Positions 1 to 11,982 of a stretch of DNA of 64,000 nucleotides are shown here, one piece after another. How positions within the stretch are numbered: the stretch's first letter is position 1; the number at the start of each line of letters is the position of its first letter. The position numbers were made by a program, and so were the translations under genes. The notes beneath the pieces are model-generated. The model searched no databases and was not told the origin of the DNA. It saw only the letters and a program-made list of their open reading frames with translations. Source of the DNA: Agrostemma githago (Eukaryota; Streptophyta; Magnoliopsida; Caryophyllales; Caryophyllaceae); NCBI GenBank assembly GCA_958450325.1, contig OY288250.1, positions 42,382,683-42,446,682 on the forward strand. Reading direction: 5' to 3'.

Positions 1-680
1 GTTGGAAGTTAAAGATATTTGAGGATTAGTAACCCCTTATTACTTACGTTTGAGTATTGTGAGTTGTACCTGTTCCCAAACCTGGTAAGGGCTTTTGAGG
101 ATTGATATAATGGTATTGGTTAGTTGATGGAATTAGGATTATACCTTGAATGCTTACCTTGGGTTATAGGTTACCTGATTATATGGAATACTTGGAGTCG
201 AATCAGTTTTGGATGGTAAGATTATATTTTATTTAGATCGTTAGCCTGAGTGTTGTGGTACTATTTCAGGTTCTCATTAATGTTTTTGGTAATGTTTGTT
301 GACATAGATAGATGAAGCCTTGATTTTGGTGGATTAGATCGTGGAGTGTGATAAGGATATAACTTATGAACTTTTGAGTTGAGTGATCTAAACTTGTTTT
401 GAGGAATTTTGGTAGCATGATTATGTGACTTTGAATCGTTTGGTGGATTCTTACCTTGTTGCTTGAGTAAATATGTAAGACTTTGAATTTGAGGTTGTAG
501 CAATTGATAGCTTCGGAGGTTGTAGACCGTGTAGGACCACCTAGTGCCTGATATTAATGGACTTAGTATTTTTTTATGGAAATAGGAACCCGAGTTTCGT
601 AGGAGTCGTACTTGGAATCTCGATTTCCTTTGTGCCTTTTTCCAGTTTCGAGGGCGAAACTTTTTTTTAGTGGGGAGGAT
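1..680 (+). other. Internal domain, 3' part (unit entering from the left)
   Basis: It matches the last 680 bp of every other internal domain of the array. It ends with the hairpin AGTTTCG-AGGG-CGAAACT and the polypurine tract TGGGGAGGAT (671-680), directly before LTR1. The window starts inside this unit. No coding frame is supported. Confidence 0.88.
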
Positions 681-3353
681 TGTAACACCCGTAAATTTCC
701 TAGCTCTGCTATCTGTTTCATTACGATTATATCGTAACTACATTTTTTCCATTTCGAATTCTTTTTCATTATCGAGCCTCAAATTATTTATTTTCAAAAA
801 ATGGATGTTTAATTATTTTACTACGCGATTTCATAAATAATTATTTTCTAATGCGTTTTTAATCCGATTTCTTCGTAAACGCTTATATTATTTTACAAAC
901 CTTCTTTTATTAACACTACATATTATTTTTATCCTATTTGTTTTAATTCTTATCCTCGTATTTATTTTAATCGGAAACTTATCACATCGATTTGTTGCTT
1001 GTTCTTTCCATCTCAACCATCTTGTTTCCTAGTTGAGTTAAGAGTCCTTGTGACCCGATTATTCCTATCTTTTAGCCTTCTAATTTCTTTTATATATTCT
1101 CTTTCATTCTAGTCTATTTTATTCACAAAGTCTTCTTTTCTCCTCTATTTTAAGTTAAATTTCCTCCTTTTTGTTCGTCAATCCGATCATAATTCGTCTC
1201 TAATTCTTTCCGATCTCGAGGGTAATTTAATTACTCTTATTCGTTCTTCATCTCTTTTTCTGCTTTCTATTCACTTAATGTGGTTTTAATACCATATGTT
1301 TAATTACTTCGTAGGCTATTGTGCTATATCCGACGAAGACGGTTATTTATTTGATTCGGATCTTGGTTAAGGTAACATTGACACGTTACTCGGTATTATG
1401 TGATATTATTTTTGTAGTTGAATGTATAGAAATTCAATTTTTATTAGACATTATATTTATGTCTCGTTTTTAATAACAAAATCTTTAAAATCGTAAATTT
1501 TCACATGTTTCGTTATTTTAAATCGTTTTTACGAGATTTTATAATAAATCGTTCTTTTAATTATTAAAAAGTATTAAAAGGCCGAGACTAAAACATACAA
1601 ATAATAATTAATTTCATAATTTTCGTGGTTTTTGATATAAAGGGTCAAATTGAATGTTTTATTGTTTAATAGAGTTACACCATGTTTCAGAATCTGTTAG
1701 TGTTTTTGTATTAATTAAAACTCTGTTTTAAAGCCTTTTATTACGAAAACATTGAAAAAAGACTATTATTTATTTTAAGTCTAATATATGCCTATTTAAT
1801 TTCGTAAATTCATTCCAAGTGGTTTCGTCACAATAAATTATTTATGAATAGGTGTCAAACTAATTCGCGATTCTGTCAATTGTGATAAGATCTAAATTGA
1901 AACATATGTTAAACTTTTTATTTAATCCTGGTAATTTACTTACATAAACTATGAGGAGTCTAGTTAATGTTTTCAATTGGATTTTATTTAAAATCAAATT
2001 TTAAACGTGTTTTATTAAAGATATACAATCGGGTGTCTAATTCTGATAGTTTTTAAATATACGAATAAAAGCCCATGTTTTATTTGAAATTTGGATTTTC
2101 TCCAGAAATACAAGTTGTAACTAACTTTCTAAAGTTTTTAACCCCTACTGATCCTACGTTATTTTGATTTTTAATGATTTAACTACGAATTTTATAGTAC
2201 GACAGTGCAATTCTGGAAAATCTTTAATTTGTTATTTAAATACTTTTAATTACTTAGACTTCAACCTTTTGATAAATAATTATGATTTTGACTTTAGTTG
2301 ATTTTTAATCAAAAATTATACATTTATATAATAAATATAATGTTTACGTCTCGAGGCCTAATATTAACTATTTTATATAACTCCTATTTTGATCGATTTC
2401 TATTTATAATAATACCTACTTTTGAAAAAGTTATTATTTTAAGAAAAGTTCTATATTTATAAAGTTTCATCTTTTGAAGAACAAACTATATTTTTATTGA
2501 ATTACGATAATGGCGTTGTTTTGGAGTTATGGAATAGAGGAAGTGTACGGGTAGAGTAATACAGTCTAGAGTATACGTTTTGCCATCAGCTATAAGGCTA
2601 GTGTATCCGAGCGGGATGCATTGGTTGTTGAACTGGGCATGTTCTTGTCCGGGAGTGTATGTTCATTTTGACCTTAAGCTCGTACCTCGCATGTAAGATG
2701 CCGTCGGGTTGAACTGGGCACACTTGGTGTTCAAGGAGGGGTGTGCATATGTACTTAAGCTAGGACCTCGCATTGATAAGTCGCCGTCCTATTATGGTTG
2801 AGTTGCCTAGATTAGAGATCGAAGTTTGATTTGTTTGAACTAAGTTCTCGAAGCTAGTTTTTAGTATTCTCCTAGTGAAAGTCTATTCTGTTGCACTGAT
2901 TCGTATCCATAACGCCGTTATTATTATTGATTGATATTGACTTGGAAGTTGGCAATCATTTTAAATTATTTTACTATATCGTTTTAAACGTTTTCCATTT
3001 TGAACTATTTTGATATAATAGTAATTATGCTTTAATGTCATGTAATATGGCTGGGAGAACGTCGTCGTTACTCCCCACTGAATTGTGGCTGTTATGTTTA
3101 TAACATGACAGGTTTTTGCTGCCGGGTTTTGGGTGTGCGCTAGCGAGTGGCATGGATCCTTCTCTACTTCATTTATATTAATTTTTGGATTGTTAAACCC
3201 ATTTCGAGAATTTTTATTTTTAGCCCTTTTGTAAGAAGTGGCATTTGTATTGACTAACCGTTCTTTTGTAAAGTATAGAACATCAGTGTGTTTTAATCTC
3301 AAGTCTACAGTGTTTCCGCCACTGTATTGCGTTAGAATTTATAGGGGATTAAA
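681..3353 (+). repeat. LTR1 of the array
   Basis: It begins TGTAACACCC right after the polypurine tract and is 2673 bp long. Its last bases are GGATTAAA instead of the GGATTACA found at the other LTR ends, so its terminal CA is mutated. It belongs to the left-hand subgroup (GTGCTATATCCGACG at 1320-1334). An 81-bp direct duplication lies near 2627-2790 and a 23-nt inverted repeat at 3089-3111. Confidence 0.9.
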
Positions 3354-4447
3354 GTTGGTATCAGAGCATCGTTGCTCCCGACGCTTACACCTGATTTTAG
3401 GAAAAACACTAGTAAATGATTTCAACATTAATAAAAGATTGGTGAGAGATGGGTAGAAACAATGAAGGACTTAACTGTTAGGTTTTACATGTTCTTGTAA
3501 CTCAATGATTAGCATTGAATATTTGTCTTATTTGCCCAAGAAGAAGATGTGTGGACAAGACGTGGATTTAATGCTGCACTACATCGGGACAAGACCTTAA
3601 TATTCTAGGATCATTGATTTTTTTCTTTCAGTCTCAGTTTCTTCCCAATTCTTCTGTTACAAATTCTCATCTCCATTCTTATGGCAAATCTCCGTTATAT
3701 TCTTCTACTTTACCACCTTCCCTCTTGAGATTCTTTGGTATGACCGACTCTCACCTTAGTAAACCTTGTTGGAAGTTAAAGATATTTGAGGATTAGTAAC
3801 CCCTTATTACCTACGTTTGAGTATTGTGAGTTGTACCTGTTCCCAAACCTGGTAAGGGCTTTTGAGGATTGATATAATGGTATTGGTTAGTTGATGGAAT
3901 TAGGATTATACCTTGAATGCTTACCTTGGGTTATAGGTTACCTGATTATATGGAATACTTGGAGTCGAATCAGTTTTGGATGGTAAGATTATATTTTATT
4001 TAGATCGTTAGCCTGAGTGTTGTGGTACTATTTCAGGTTCTCATTAATGTTTTTAGTAATGTTTGTTGACATAGATAGATGAAGCCTTGATTTTGGTGGA
4101 TTAGATCGTGGAGTGTGATAAGGATATAACTTATGAACTTTTGAGTTGAGTGATCTAAACATGTTTTGAGGAATTTTGGTAGCATGATTATGTGACTTTG
4201 AATCGTTTGGTGGATTCTTACATTGTTGCTTGAGTAAGTATGTAAGACTTTGTATTCGAGGTTGTAGCAATTGATAGCTTCGGAGGTTGTAGACCGTGTA
4301 GTACCACCTAGTGCCTGATATTAATGGACTTAGTATTTTTTTATGGAAATAGGAACCCGAGTTTCGTAGGAGTCGTACTTGGAATCTCGATTTCCTTTGT
4401 GCCTTTTTCCAGTTTCGAGGGCGAAACTTTTTTTTAGTGGGGAGGAT
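3354..4447 (+). other. Internal domain between LTR1 and LTR2
   Basis: The 1094 bp start with GT and then the primer-binding site TGGTATCAGAGC at 3356-3367, complementary to the 3' end of plant initiator tRNA-Met. They end with the hairpin and polypurine tract upstream of 4448. An ATG at 3449 opens a ten-codon frame (MGRNNEGLNC, then stop). The other internal copies have TAA at codon 6, so this may be a gag start remnant. A 60-codon open frame at 3614-3796 starts with TTG and has no recognisable domain. Confidence 0.88.
3356..3367 (+). other. Primer-binding site (initiator tRNA-Met type), representative copy
   Basis: TGGTATCAGAGC lies two bases after the LTR end. This is the standard plant LTR-retrotransposon site for priming minus-strand synthesis with tRNA-iMet. 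The same site follows LTR2 to LTR8, and it is absent after LTR9, where the LINE begins. It fixes the plus orientation of the array. Confidence 0.93.
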
Positions 4448-7121
4448 TGTAACACCCGCAAATTTCCTAGCTCTGCTATCTGTTTCATTACGATTATATC
4501 GTAACTACATTTTTCCCATTTCGAATTCTCTTTCATTATCGAGCCTCAAATTACTTATTTTCAAAAAATGGATGTTTAATTATTTTACTACGCGATTTCA
4601 TAAATAATTATTTTCTAATGCGTTTTTAATCCGATTTCTTCGTAAACGCTTATATTATTTTACAAACCTTCTTTTATTAACACTACATATTATTTTTATC
4701 CTATTTGTTTTAATTCTTATCCTCGTATTTATTTTAATCGGAAACTTATCACATCGATTTGTTGCTTGTTCTTTCCATCTCAACCATCTTGTTTCCTAGT
4801 TGAGTTAAGAGTCCTTGTGACCCGATTATTCCTATCTTTTAGCCTTCTAATTTCTTTTATATATTCTCTTTCATTCTAGTCTATTTTATTCACAAAGTCT
4901 TCTTTTCTCCTCTATTTTAAGTTAAACTTCCTCCTTTTTGTTCGTCAATCCGATCATAATTCGTCTCTAATTCTTTCCGATCTCGAGGGTAATTTAATTA
5001 CTCTTATTCGTTCTTCATCTCTTTTTCTGCTTTCTATTCACTTAATGTGGTTTTAATACCATATGTTTAATTATTTCGTAGGCTATTGTGCTATATCCGA
5101 CGAAGACGGTTATTTATTTGATTCGGATCTTGGTTAAGGTAACATTGACACGTTACTCGGTATTATGTGATATTATTTTTGTATTTGAATGTATAGAAAT
5201 GTGATTTTTATTAGACATTATATTTATGTCTCGTTTTGAATAACAAAATCTTTAAAATCGTAAATTTTCACATGTTTCGTTATTTTAAATCATTTTTACG
5301 AGATTTTATAATAAATCGTTCTTTTAATTATTAAAAAGTATTAAAAGGCCGAGACTAAAACATACAAATAATAATTAATTTCATAATTTTCGTGGTTTTT
5401 GATATAAAGGGTCAAATTGAATGTTTTATTGTTTAATAGAGTTACACCATGTTTCAGAATCTGTTAGTGTTTTTGTGTTAATTAAAACTCTGTTTTAAAT
5501 CCTTTTATTACGAAAATATTGAAAAGAGACTACTATTTATTTTAAGTCGAATATATGCCTATTTAATTTCGTAAATTCATTCCAAGTGGTTTGGTTACAA
5601 TAAATTATTTATCAACAGGTGTCAAACTAATTCGCGATTCTGTCAGTTGTGATAAGATCTAAATTGAAACATATGTTAAACTTTTTATTTAATCCTGGTA
5701 ATTTACTTACATAAACTATGAGGAGTCTAGTTAATGTTTTCAATTGTATTTTATTTAAAATCAATTTTTAAACGTGTTTTATTAAAGATATACAATCGGG
5801 TGTCTAATTCTGATAGTTTTTAAATATACGAATAAAAGCCCATGTTTTATTTGAAATTTGGATTTTCTCCAGAAATACAAGTTGTAACTAACGTTCTAAG
5901 GTTTTTACCCCCACTGATCCTACGTTATTTTGATTTTTAATGATTTATTTACGAATTTTATAGTAAGACAGTGCAATTCTGGATAATCTTTAATTTGTTA
6001 TTTAAATACTTTTAATTACTTAGACTTCAACCTTTTGATAAATAATTATGATTTTGACTTTAGTTGATTTTTAATCAAAAATTATACATTTATATAATAA
6101 ATATAATGTTTACGTCTCGAGGCCTAATATTAACTATTTTATATAACTCCTATTCTGATCGATTTCTATTTATAATAATACCTACTTTTGAAAAAGTTAT
6201 TATTTTAAGAAAAGTTCTATATTTATAAAGTTTCATCTTTTGAAGAACAAACTATACTTTTATTGAATTACGATAATGACGTTGTTTTGGAGTTATGGTA
6301 TAGAGGAAGTGTACGGGTAGAGTAATACAGTCTAGAGTATACGTTTTGTCATCGGCTATAAGGCTAGTGTATCCGAGCGGGATGCATTGGTTGTTGAACT
6401 GGGCATGTTCTTGTCCAGGAGTGTATGTTCATTTTGACCTTAAGGTCGTACCTCACATGTACGACGCCGTCGGGTTGAACTGGGCACACTTGGTGTTCCA
6501 GAAGGGGTGTGCATATGTACTTAAGCTAGGACCTCGCATTGATAAGTCGCCGTCCTATTATGGTTGAGTTGCCTAGATTATAGATCGAAGTTTGATTTGT
6601 TTGAACTAAGTTCTCGAAGCTAGTTTTTAGTATTCTCCTAGTGAAAGTCTATTCTGTTGCACTGATTCGTATCCATAACGCCGTTATTATTATTGATTGA
6701 TATTTACTTGGAAGTTGGCAATCATTTTAAATTATTTTACTATATCGTTTTAAACGTTTTCCATTTTGAACTATTTTGATATAATAGTAATTATGCTTTA
6801 ATGTCATGTAATATGGCTGGGAGAACGTCGTCGTTACTCCCCACTGAATTGTGGCTGTTATGTTTATAACATGACAGGTTTTTGCTGCTGGGTTTTGGGT
6901 GTGAGCTAGCGAGTGGCATGGATCTTTCTCTACTTCATTTATATTAATTTTTGGATTGTTAAACCCATTTGGAGAATTTTTATTTTTAGCCCTTTTGTAA
7001 GAAGTGGTATTTGTATTGACTGACCGTTCTTTTTTGTAAAGTATAGAACATCAGTGTGGTTTAATACCAAGTCTACAGTGTTTCCGCCACTGTATTGCGT
7101 TAGAATTTATAGGGGATTACA
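4448..7121 (+). repeat. LTR2 of the array
   Basis: 2674 bp, TGTAACACCC to GGATTACA. It shares with LTR3 the variant GTATAGAAATGTGATTTT near 5190, which separates this pair from the other copies. Confidence 0.92.
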
Positions 7122-8215
7122 GTTGGTATCAGAGCATCGTTGCTCCCGACGCTTACACCTGATTTTAGGAAAAACACTAGTAAATGATTTGAACATTAAT
7201 AAAAGATTGGTGAGAGATGGGTAGAAACAATTAAGGACTTAACTGTTAGGTTTTACATGTTCTTGTAACTCAATGATTAGCATTGAATATTTGTCTTATT
7301 TGCCCAAGAAGAAGATGCGTGGACAAGACGTGGATTTAATGCTGCTCTACATCGGGACAAGACCTTAATATTCTAGGATCATTGATTTTTTTCTTTCAGC
7401 CTCAGTTTCTTCCCAATTCTTCTGTTACAAATTCTCATCTCCATTCTTATGGTAAATCTCCGTTATATTCTTCTACTTTACCACCTTCCCTCTTGAGATT
7501 CTTTGGTATGACCGACTCTCATCTTAGTAAACCTTGTTGGAAGTTAAAGATATTTGAGGATTAGTAACCCCTTATTACCTACGTTTGAGTATTGTGAGTT
7601 GTACCTGTTCCCTAACCTGGTAAGGGCTTTTGAGGATTGATATAATGGTATTGGTTAGTTGATGGAATTAGGATTATACCTTGAATGCTTACCTTGGGTT
7701 ATAGGTTACCTGATTATATGGAATACTTGGAGTCGAATCAGTTTTGGATGGTAAGATTATATTTTATTTAGATCGTTAGCCTGAGTGTTGTGGTACTATT
7801 TCAGGTTCTCATTAATGTTTTTAGTAATGTTTGTTGACATAGATAGATGAAGCCTTGGTTTTGGTGGATTAGATCGTGGAGTGTGATAAGGATATAACTT
7901 ATGAACTTTTGAGTTGAGTGATCTAAACTTGTTTTGAGGAATTTTGGTAGCATGATTATGTGACTTTGAATCGTTTGGTGGATTCTTACCTTGTTGCTTG
8001 AGTAAGTATGTAAGACTTTGTATTCGAGGTTGTAGCAATTGATAGCTTCGGAGGTTGTAGACCGTGTAGGACCACCTAGTGCCTGATATTAATGGACTTA
8101 GTATTTTTTTATGGAAATAGGAACCCGAGTTTCGTAGGAGTCGTACTTGAAATCTCGATTTCCTTTGTGCCTTTTTCCACTTTCGAGGACGAAACTTTTT
8201 TTTAGTGGGGAGGAT
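7122..8215 (+). other. Internal domain between LTR2 and LTR3
   Basis: 1094 bp with the primer-binding site at 7124-7135 and the polypurine tract just before 8216. The start-like ATGGGTAGAAACAAT is followed at once by TAA. No coding capacity is seen. Confidence 0.88.
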
Positions 8216-10888
8216 TGTAACACCCGCAAATTTCCTAGCTCTGCTATCTGTTTCATTACGATTATATCGTAACTACATTTTTCCCATTTCGAATTCTCTT
8301 TCATTATCGAGCCTCAAATTACTTATTTTCAAAAAATGGATGTTTAATTATTTTACTACGCGATTTCATAAATAATTATTTTCTAATGCGTTTTTAATCC
8401 GATTTCTTCGTAAACGCTTATATTATTTTACAAACCTTCTTTTATTAACACTACATATTATTTTTATCCTATTTGTTTTAATTCTTATACTCGTATTTAT
8501 TTTAATCGGAAACTTATCACATCGATTTGTTGCTTGTTCTTTCCATCTCAACCATCTTGTTTCCTAGTTGAGTTAAGAGTCCTTGTGACCCGATTATTCC
8601 TATCTTTTAGCCTTCTAATTTCTTTTATATATTCTCTTTCATTCTAGTCTATTTTATTCACAAAGTCTTCTTTTCTCCTCTATTTTAAGTTAAACTTCCT
8701 CCTTTTTGTTCGTCAATCCGATCATAATTCGTCTCTAATTCTTTCCGATCTCGAGGGTAATTTAATTACTCTTATTCGTTCTTCATCTCTTTTTCTGCTT
8801 TCTATTCACTTAATGTGGTTTTAATACCATATGTTTAATTATTTCGTAGGCTATTGTGCTATATCCGACGAAGACGGTTATTTATTTGATTCGGATCTTG
8901 GTTAAGGTAACATTGACACGTTACTCGGTATTATGTGATATTATTTTTGTATTTGAATGTATAGAAATGTGATTTTTATTAGACATTATATTTATGTCTC
9001 GTTTTGAATAACAAAATCTTTAAAATCGTAAATTTTCACATGTTTCGTTATTTTAAATCGTTTTTACGAGATTTTATAATAAATCGTTCTTTTAATTATT
9101 AAAAAGTATTAAAAGGCCGAGACTAAAACATACAAATAATAATTAATTTCATAATTTTCGTGGTTTTTGATATAAAGGGTCAAATTGAATGTTTTATTGT
9201 TTAATAGAGTTACACCATGTTTCAGAATCTGTTAGTGTTTTTGTGTTAATTAAAACTCTGTTTTAAAGCCTTTTATTACGAAAATATTGAAAAGAGACTA
9301 CTATTTATTTTAAGTCGAATATATGCCTATTTAATTTCGAAAATTCATTCCAAGTGGTTTGGTTACAATAAATTATTTATCAACAGGTGTCAAACTAATT
9401 CGCGATTCTGTCAGTTGTGATAAGATCTAAATTGAAACATATGTTAAACTTTTTATTTAATCCTTGTAATTTACTTACATAAACTATGAGGAGTCTAGTT
9501 AATGTTTTCAATTGGATTTTATTTAAAATCAATTTTTAAACGTGTTTTATTAAAGATATACAATCGGGTGTCTAATTCTGATAGTTTTTAAATATACGAA
9601 TAAAAGCCCATGTTTTATTTGAAATTTGGATTTTCTCCAGAAATACAAGTTGTAACTAAGTTTCTAAGGTTTTTACCCCCACTGATCCTACGTTATTTTG
9701 ATTTTTAATGATTTATTTACGAATTTTATAGTAAGACAGTGCAATTCTGGAAAATCTTTAATTTGTTATTTAAATACTTTTAATTACTTAGACTTCAACC
9801 TTTTGATAAATAATTATGATTTTGACTTTAGTTGATTTTTAATCAAAAATTATACATTTATATAATAAATATAATGTTTACGTCTCGAGGCCTAATATTA
9901 ACTATTTTATATAACTCCTATTTTGATCGATTTCTATTTATAATAATACCTACTTTTGAAAAAGTTATTATTTTAAGAAAAGTTCTATATTTATAAAGTT
10001 TCATCTTTTGAAGAACAAACTATACTTTTATTAAATTACGATAATGGCGTTGTTTTGGAGTTATGGAATAGAGGAAGTGTACGGGTAGAGTAATACAGTC
10101 TAGAGTATACGTTTTGCCATCAGCTATAAGGCTAGTGTATCCGAGCGGGATGCATTGGTTGTTGAACTGGGCATGTTCTTGTCCAGGAGTGTATGTTCAT
10201 TTTGACCTTAAGCTCGTACCTCACATGTAAGACGCCGTCGGGTTGAACTGGGCACACTTGGTGTTCCAGAAGGTGTGTGCATATGTACTTAAGCTAGGAC
10301 CTCGCATTGATAAGTCGCCGTCCTATTATGGTTGAGTTGCCTAGATTATAGATCGAAGTTTGATTTGTTTGAACTAAGTTCTCGAAGCTAGTTTTTAGTA
10401 TTCTCCTAGTGAAAGTCTATTCTGTTGCACTGATTCGTATCCATAACGCCGTTATTATTATTGATTGATATTTACTTGGAAGTTGGCAGTCATTTTAAAT
10501 TATTTTACTATATCGTTTTAAACGTTTTCCATTTTGAACTATTTTGATATAATAGTAATTATGCTTTAATGTCATGTAATATGGCTGGGAGAACGTCGTC
10601 GTTACTCCCACTGAATTGTGGCTGTTATGTTTATAACATGACAGGTTTTTGCTGCTGGGTTTTGGGTGTGAGCTAGCGAGTGGCATGGATCCTTCTCTAC
10701 TTCATTTATATTAATTTTTGGATTGTTAAACCCATTTGGAGAATTTTTACTTTTAGCCCTTTTGTAAGAAGTGGTATTTGTATTGACTGACCGTTCTTTT
10801 TTGTAAAGTATAGAACATCAGTGTGGTTTAATACCAAGTCTATAGTGTTTCCGCCACTGTATTGCGTTAGAATTTATAGGGGATTACA
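8216..10888 (+). repeat. LTR3 of the array
   Basis: 2673 bp. Its body resembles LTR2, but its 3' end (TACTCCCACTG with one C fewer, TTTTTACTTTTAGCCC, AAGTCTATAGTG) matches LTR4 and LTR5. This mosaic pattern is expected from unequal exchange between neighbours. Confidence 0.92.
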
Positions 10889-11982
10889 GTTGGTATCAGA
10901 GCATCGTTGCTCCCGACGCTTACACCTGATTTTAGGAAAAACACTAGTAAATGATTTGAACATTAATAAAAGATTGGTGAGAGATGGGTAGAAACAATTA
11001 AGGACTTAACTGTTAGGTTTTACATGTTCTTGTAACTCAATGATTAGCATTGAATATTTGTCTTATTTGCCCAAGAAGAAGATGCGTGGACGAGACGTGG
11101 ATTTAATGCTGCTCTACATCGGGACAAGACCTTAATATTCTAGGATCATTGATTTTTTTCTTTCAGCATCAGTTTCTTCCCAATTCTTCTGTTACAAATT
11201 CTCATCTCCATTCTTATGGTAAATCTCCGTTATATTCTTCTACTTTACCACCTTCCCTCTTGAGATTCTTTGGTATGACCGACTCTCATCTTAGTAAACC
11301 TTGTTGGAAGTTAAAGATATTTGAGGATTAGTAACCCCTTATTACCTACGTTTGAGTATTGTGAGTTGTACCTGTTCCCTAACCTGGTAAGGGCTTTTGA
11401 GGATTGATATAATGGTATTGGTTAGTTGATGGAATTAGGATTATACCTTGAATGCTTACCTTGGGTTATAGGTTACCTGATTATATGGAATACTTGGAGT
11501 CGAATCAGTTTTGGATGGTAAGATTATATTTTATTTAGATCGTTAGCCTGAGTGTTGTGGTACTATTTCAGGTTCTCATTAATGTTTTTAGTAATGTTTG
11601 TTGACATAGATAGATGAAGCCTTGGTTTTGGTGGATTAGATCGTGGAGTGTGATAAGGATATAACTTATGAACTTTTGAGTTGAGTGATCTAAACTTGTT
11701 TTGAGGAATTTTGGTAGCATGATTATGTGACTTTGAATCGTTTGGTGGATTCTTACCTTGTTGCTTGAGTAAGTATGTAAGACTTTGTATTCGAGGTTGT
11801 AGCAATTGATAGCTTCGGAGGTTGTAGACCGTGTAGGACCACCTAGTGCCTGATATTAATGGACTTAGTATTTTTTTATGGAAATAGGAACCCGAGTTTC
11901 GTAGGAGTCGTACTTGGAATCTCGATTTCCTTTGTGCCGTTTTCCACTTTCGAGGACGAAACTTTTTTTTAGTGGGGAGGAT
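10889..11982 (+). other. Internal domain between LTR3 and LTR4
   Basis: 1094 bp. It carries the variant GTGGACGAGACGTGG (near 11087), shared only with the next internal domain, so these two are recent sister copies. The primer-binding site and polypurine tract are both present. No ORF is supported. Confidence 0.88.

Noticed and set aside
261..769. Minus-strand frames of 80 and 68 codons repeated in each unit
   Set aside because: They overlap the polypurine tract and LTR border on the wrong strand. Repetition reflects the array, not selection.
3356..3367. tRNA gene suggested by tRNA-Met complementarity
   Set aside because: Only the 12-nt primer-binding site is present, with no cloverleaf around it.
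7382..7564. 60-codon frame repeated in every internal domain
   Set aside because: It opens with TTG, has no domain, and its conservation is no greater than that of surrounding non-coding sequence in these recent copies.
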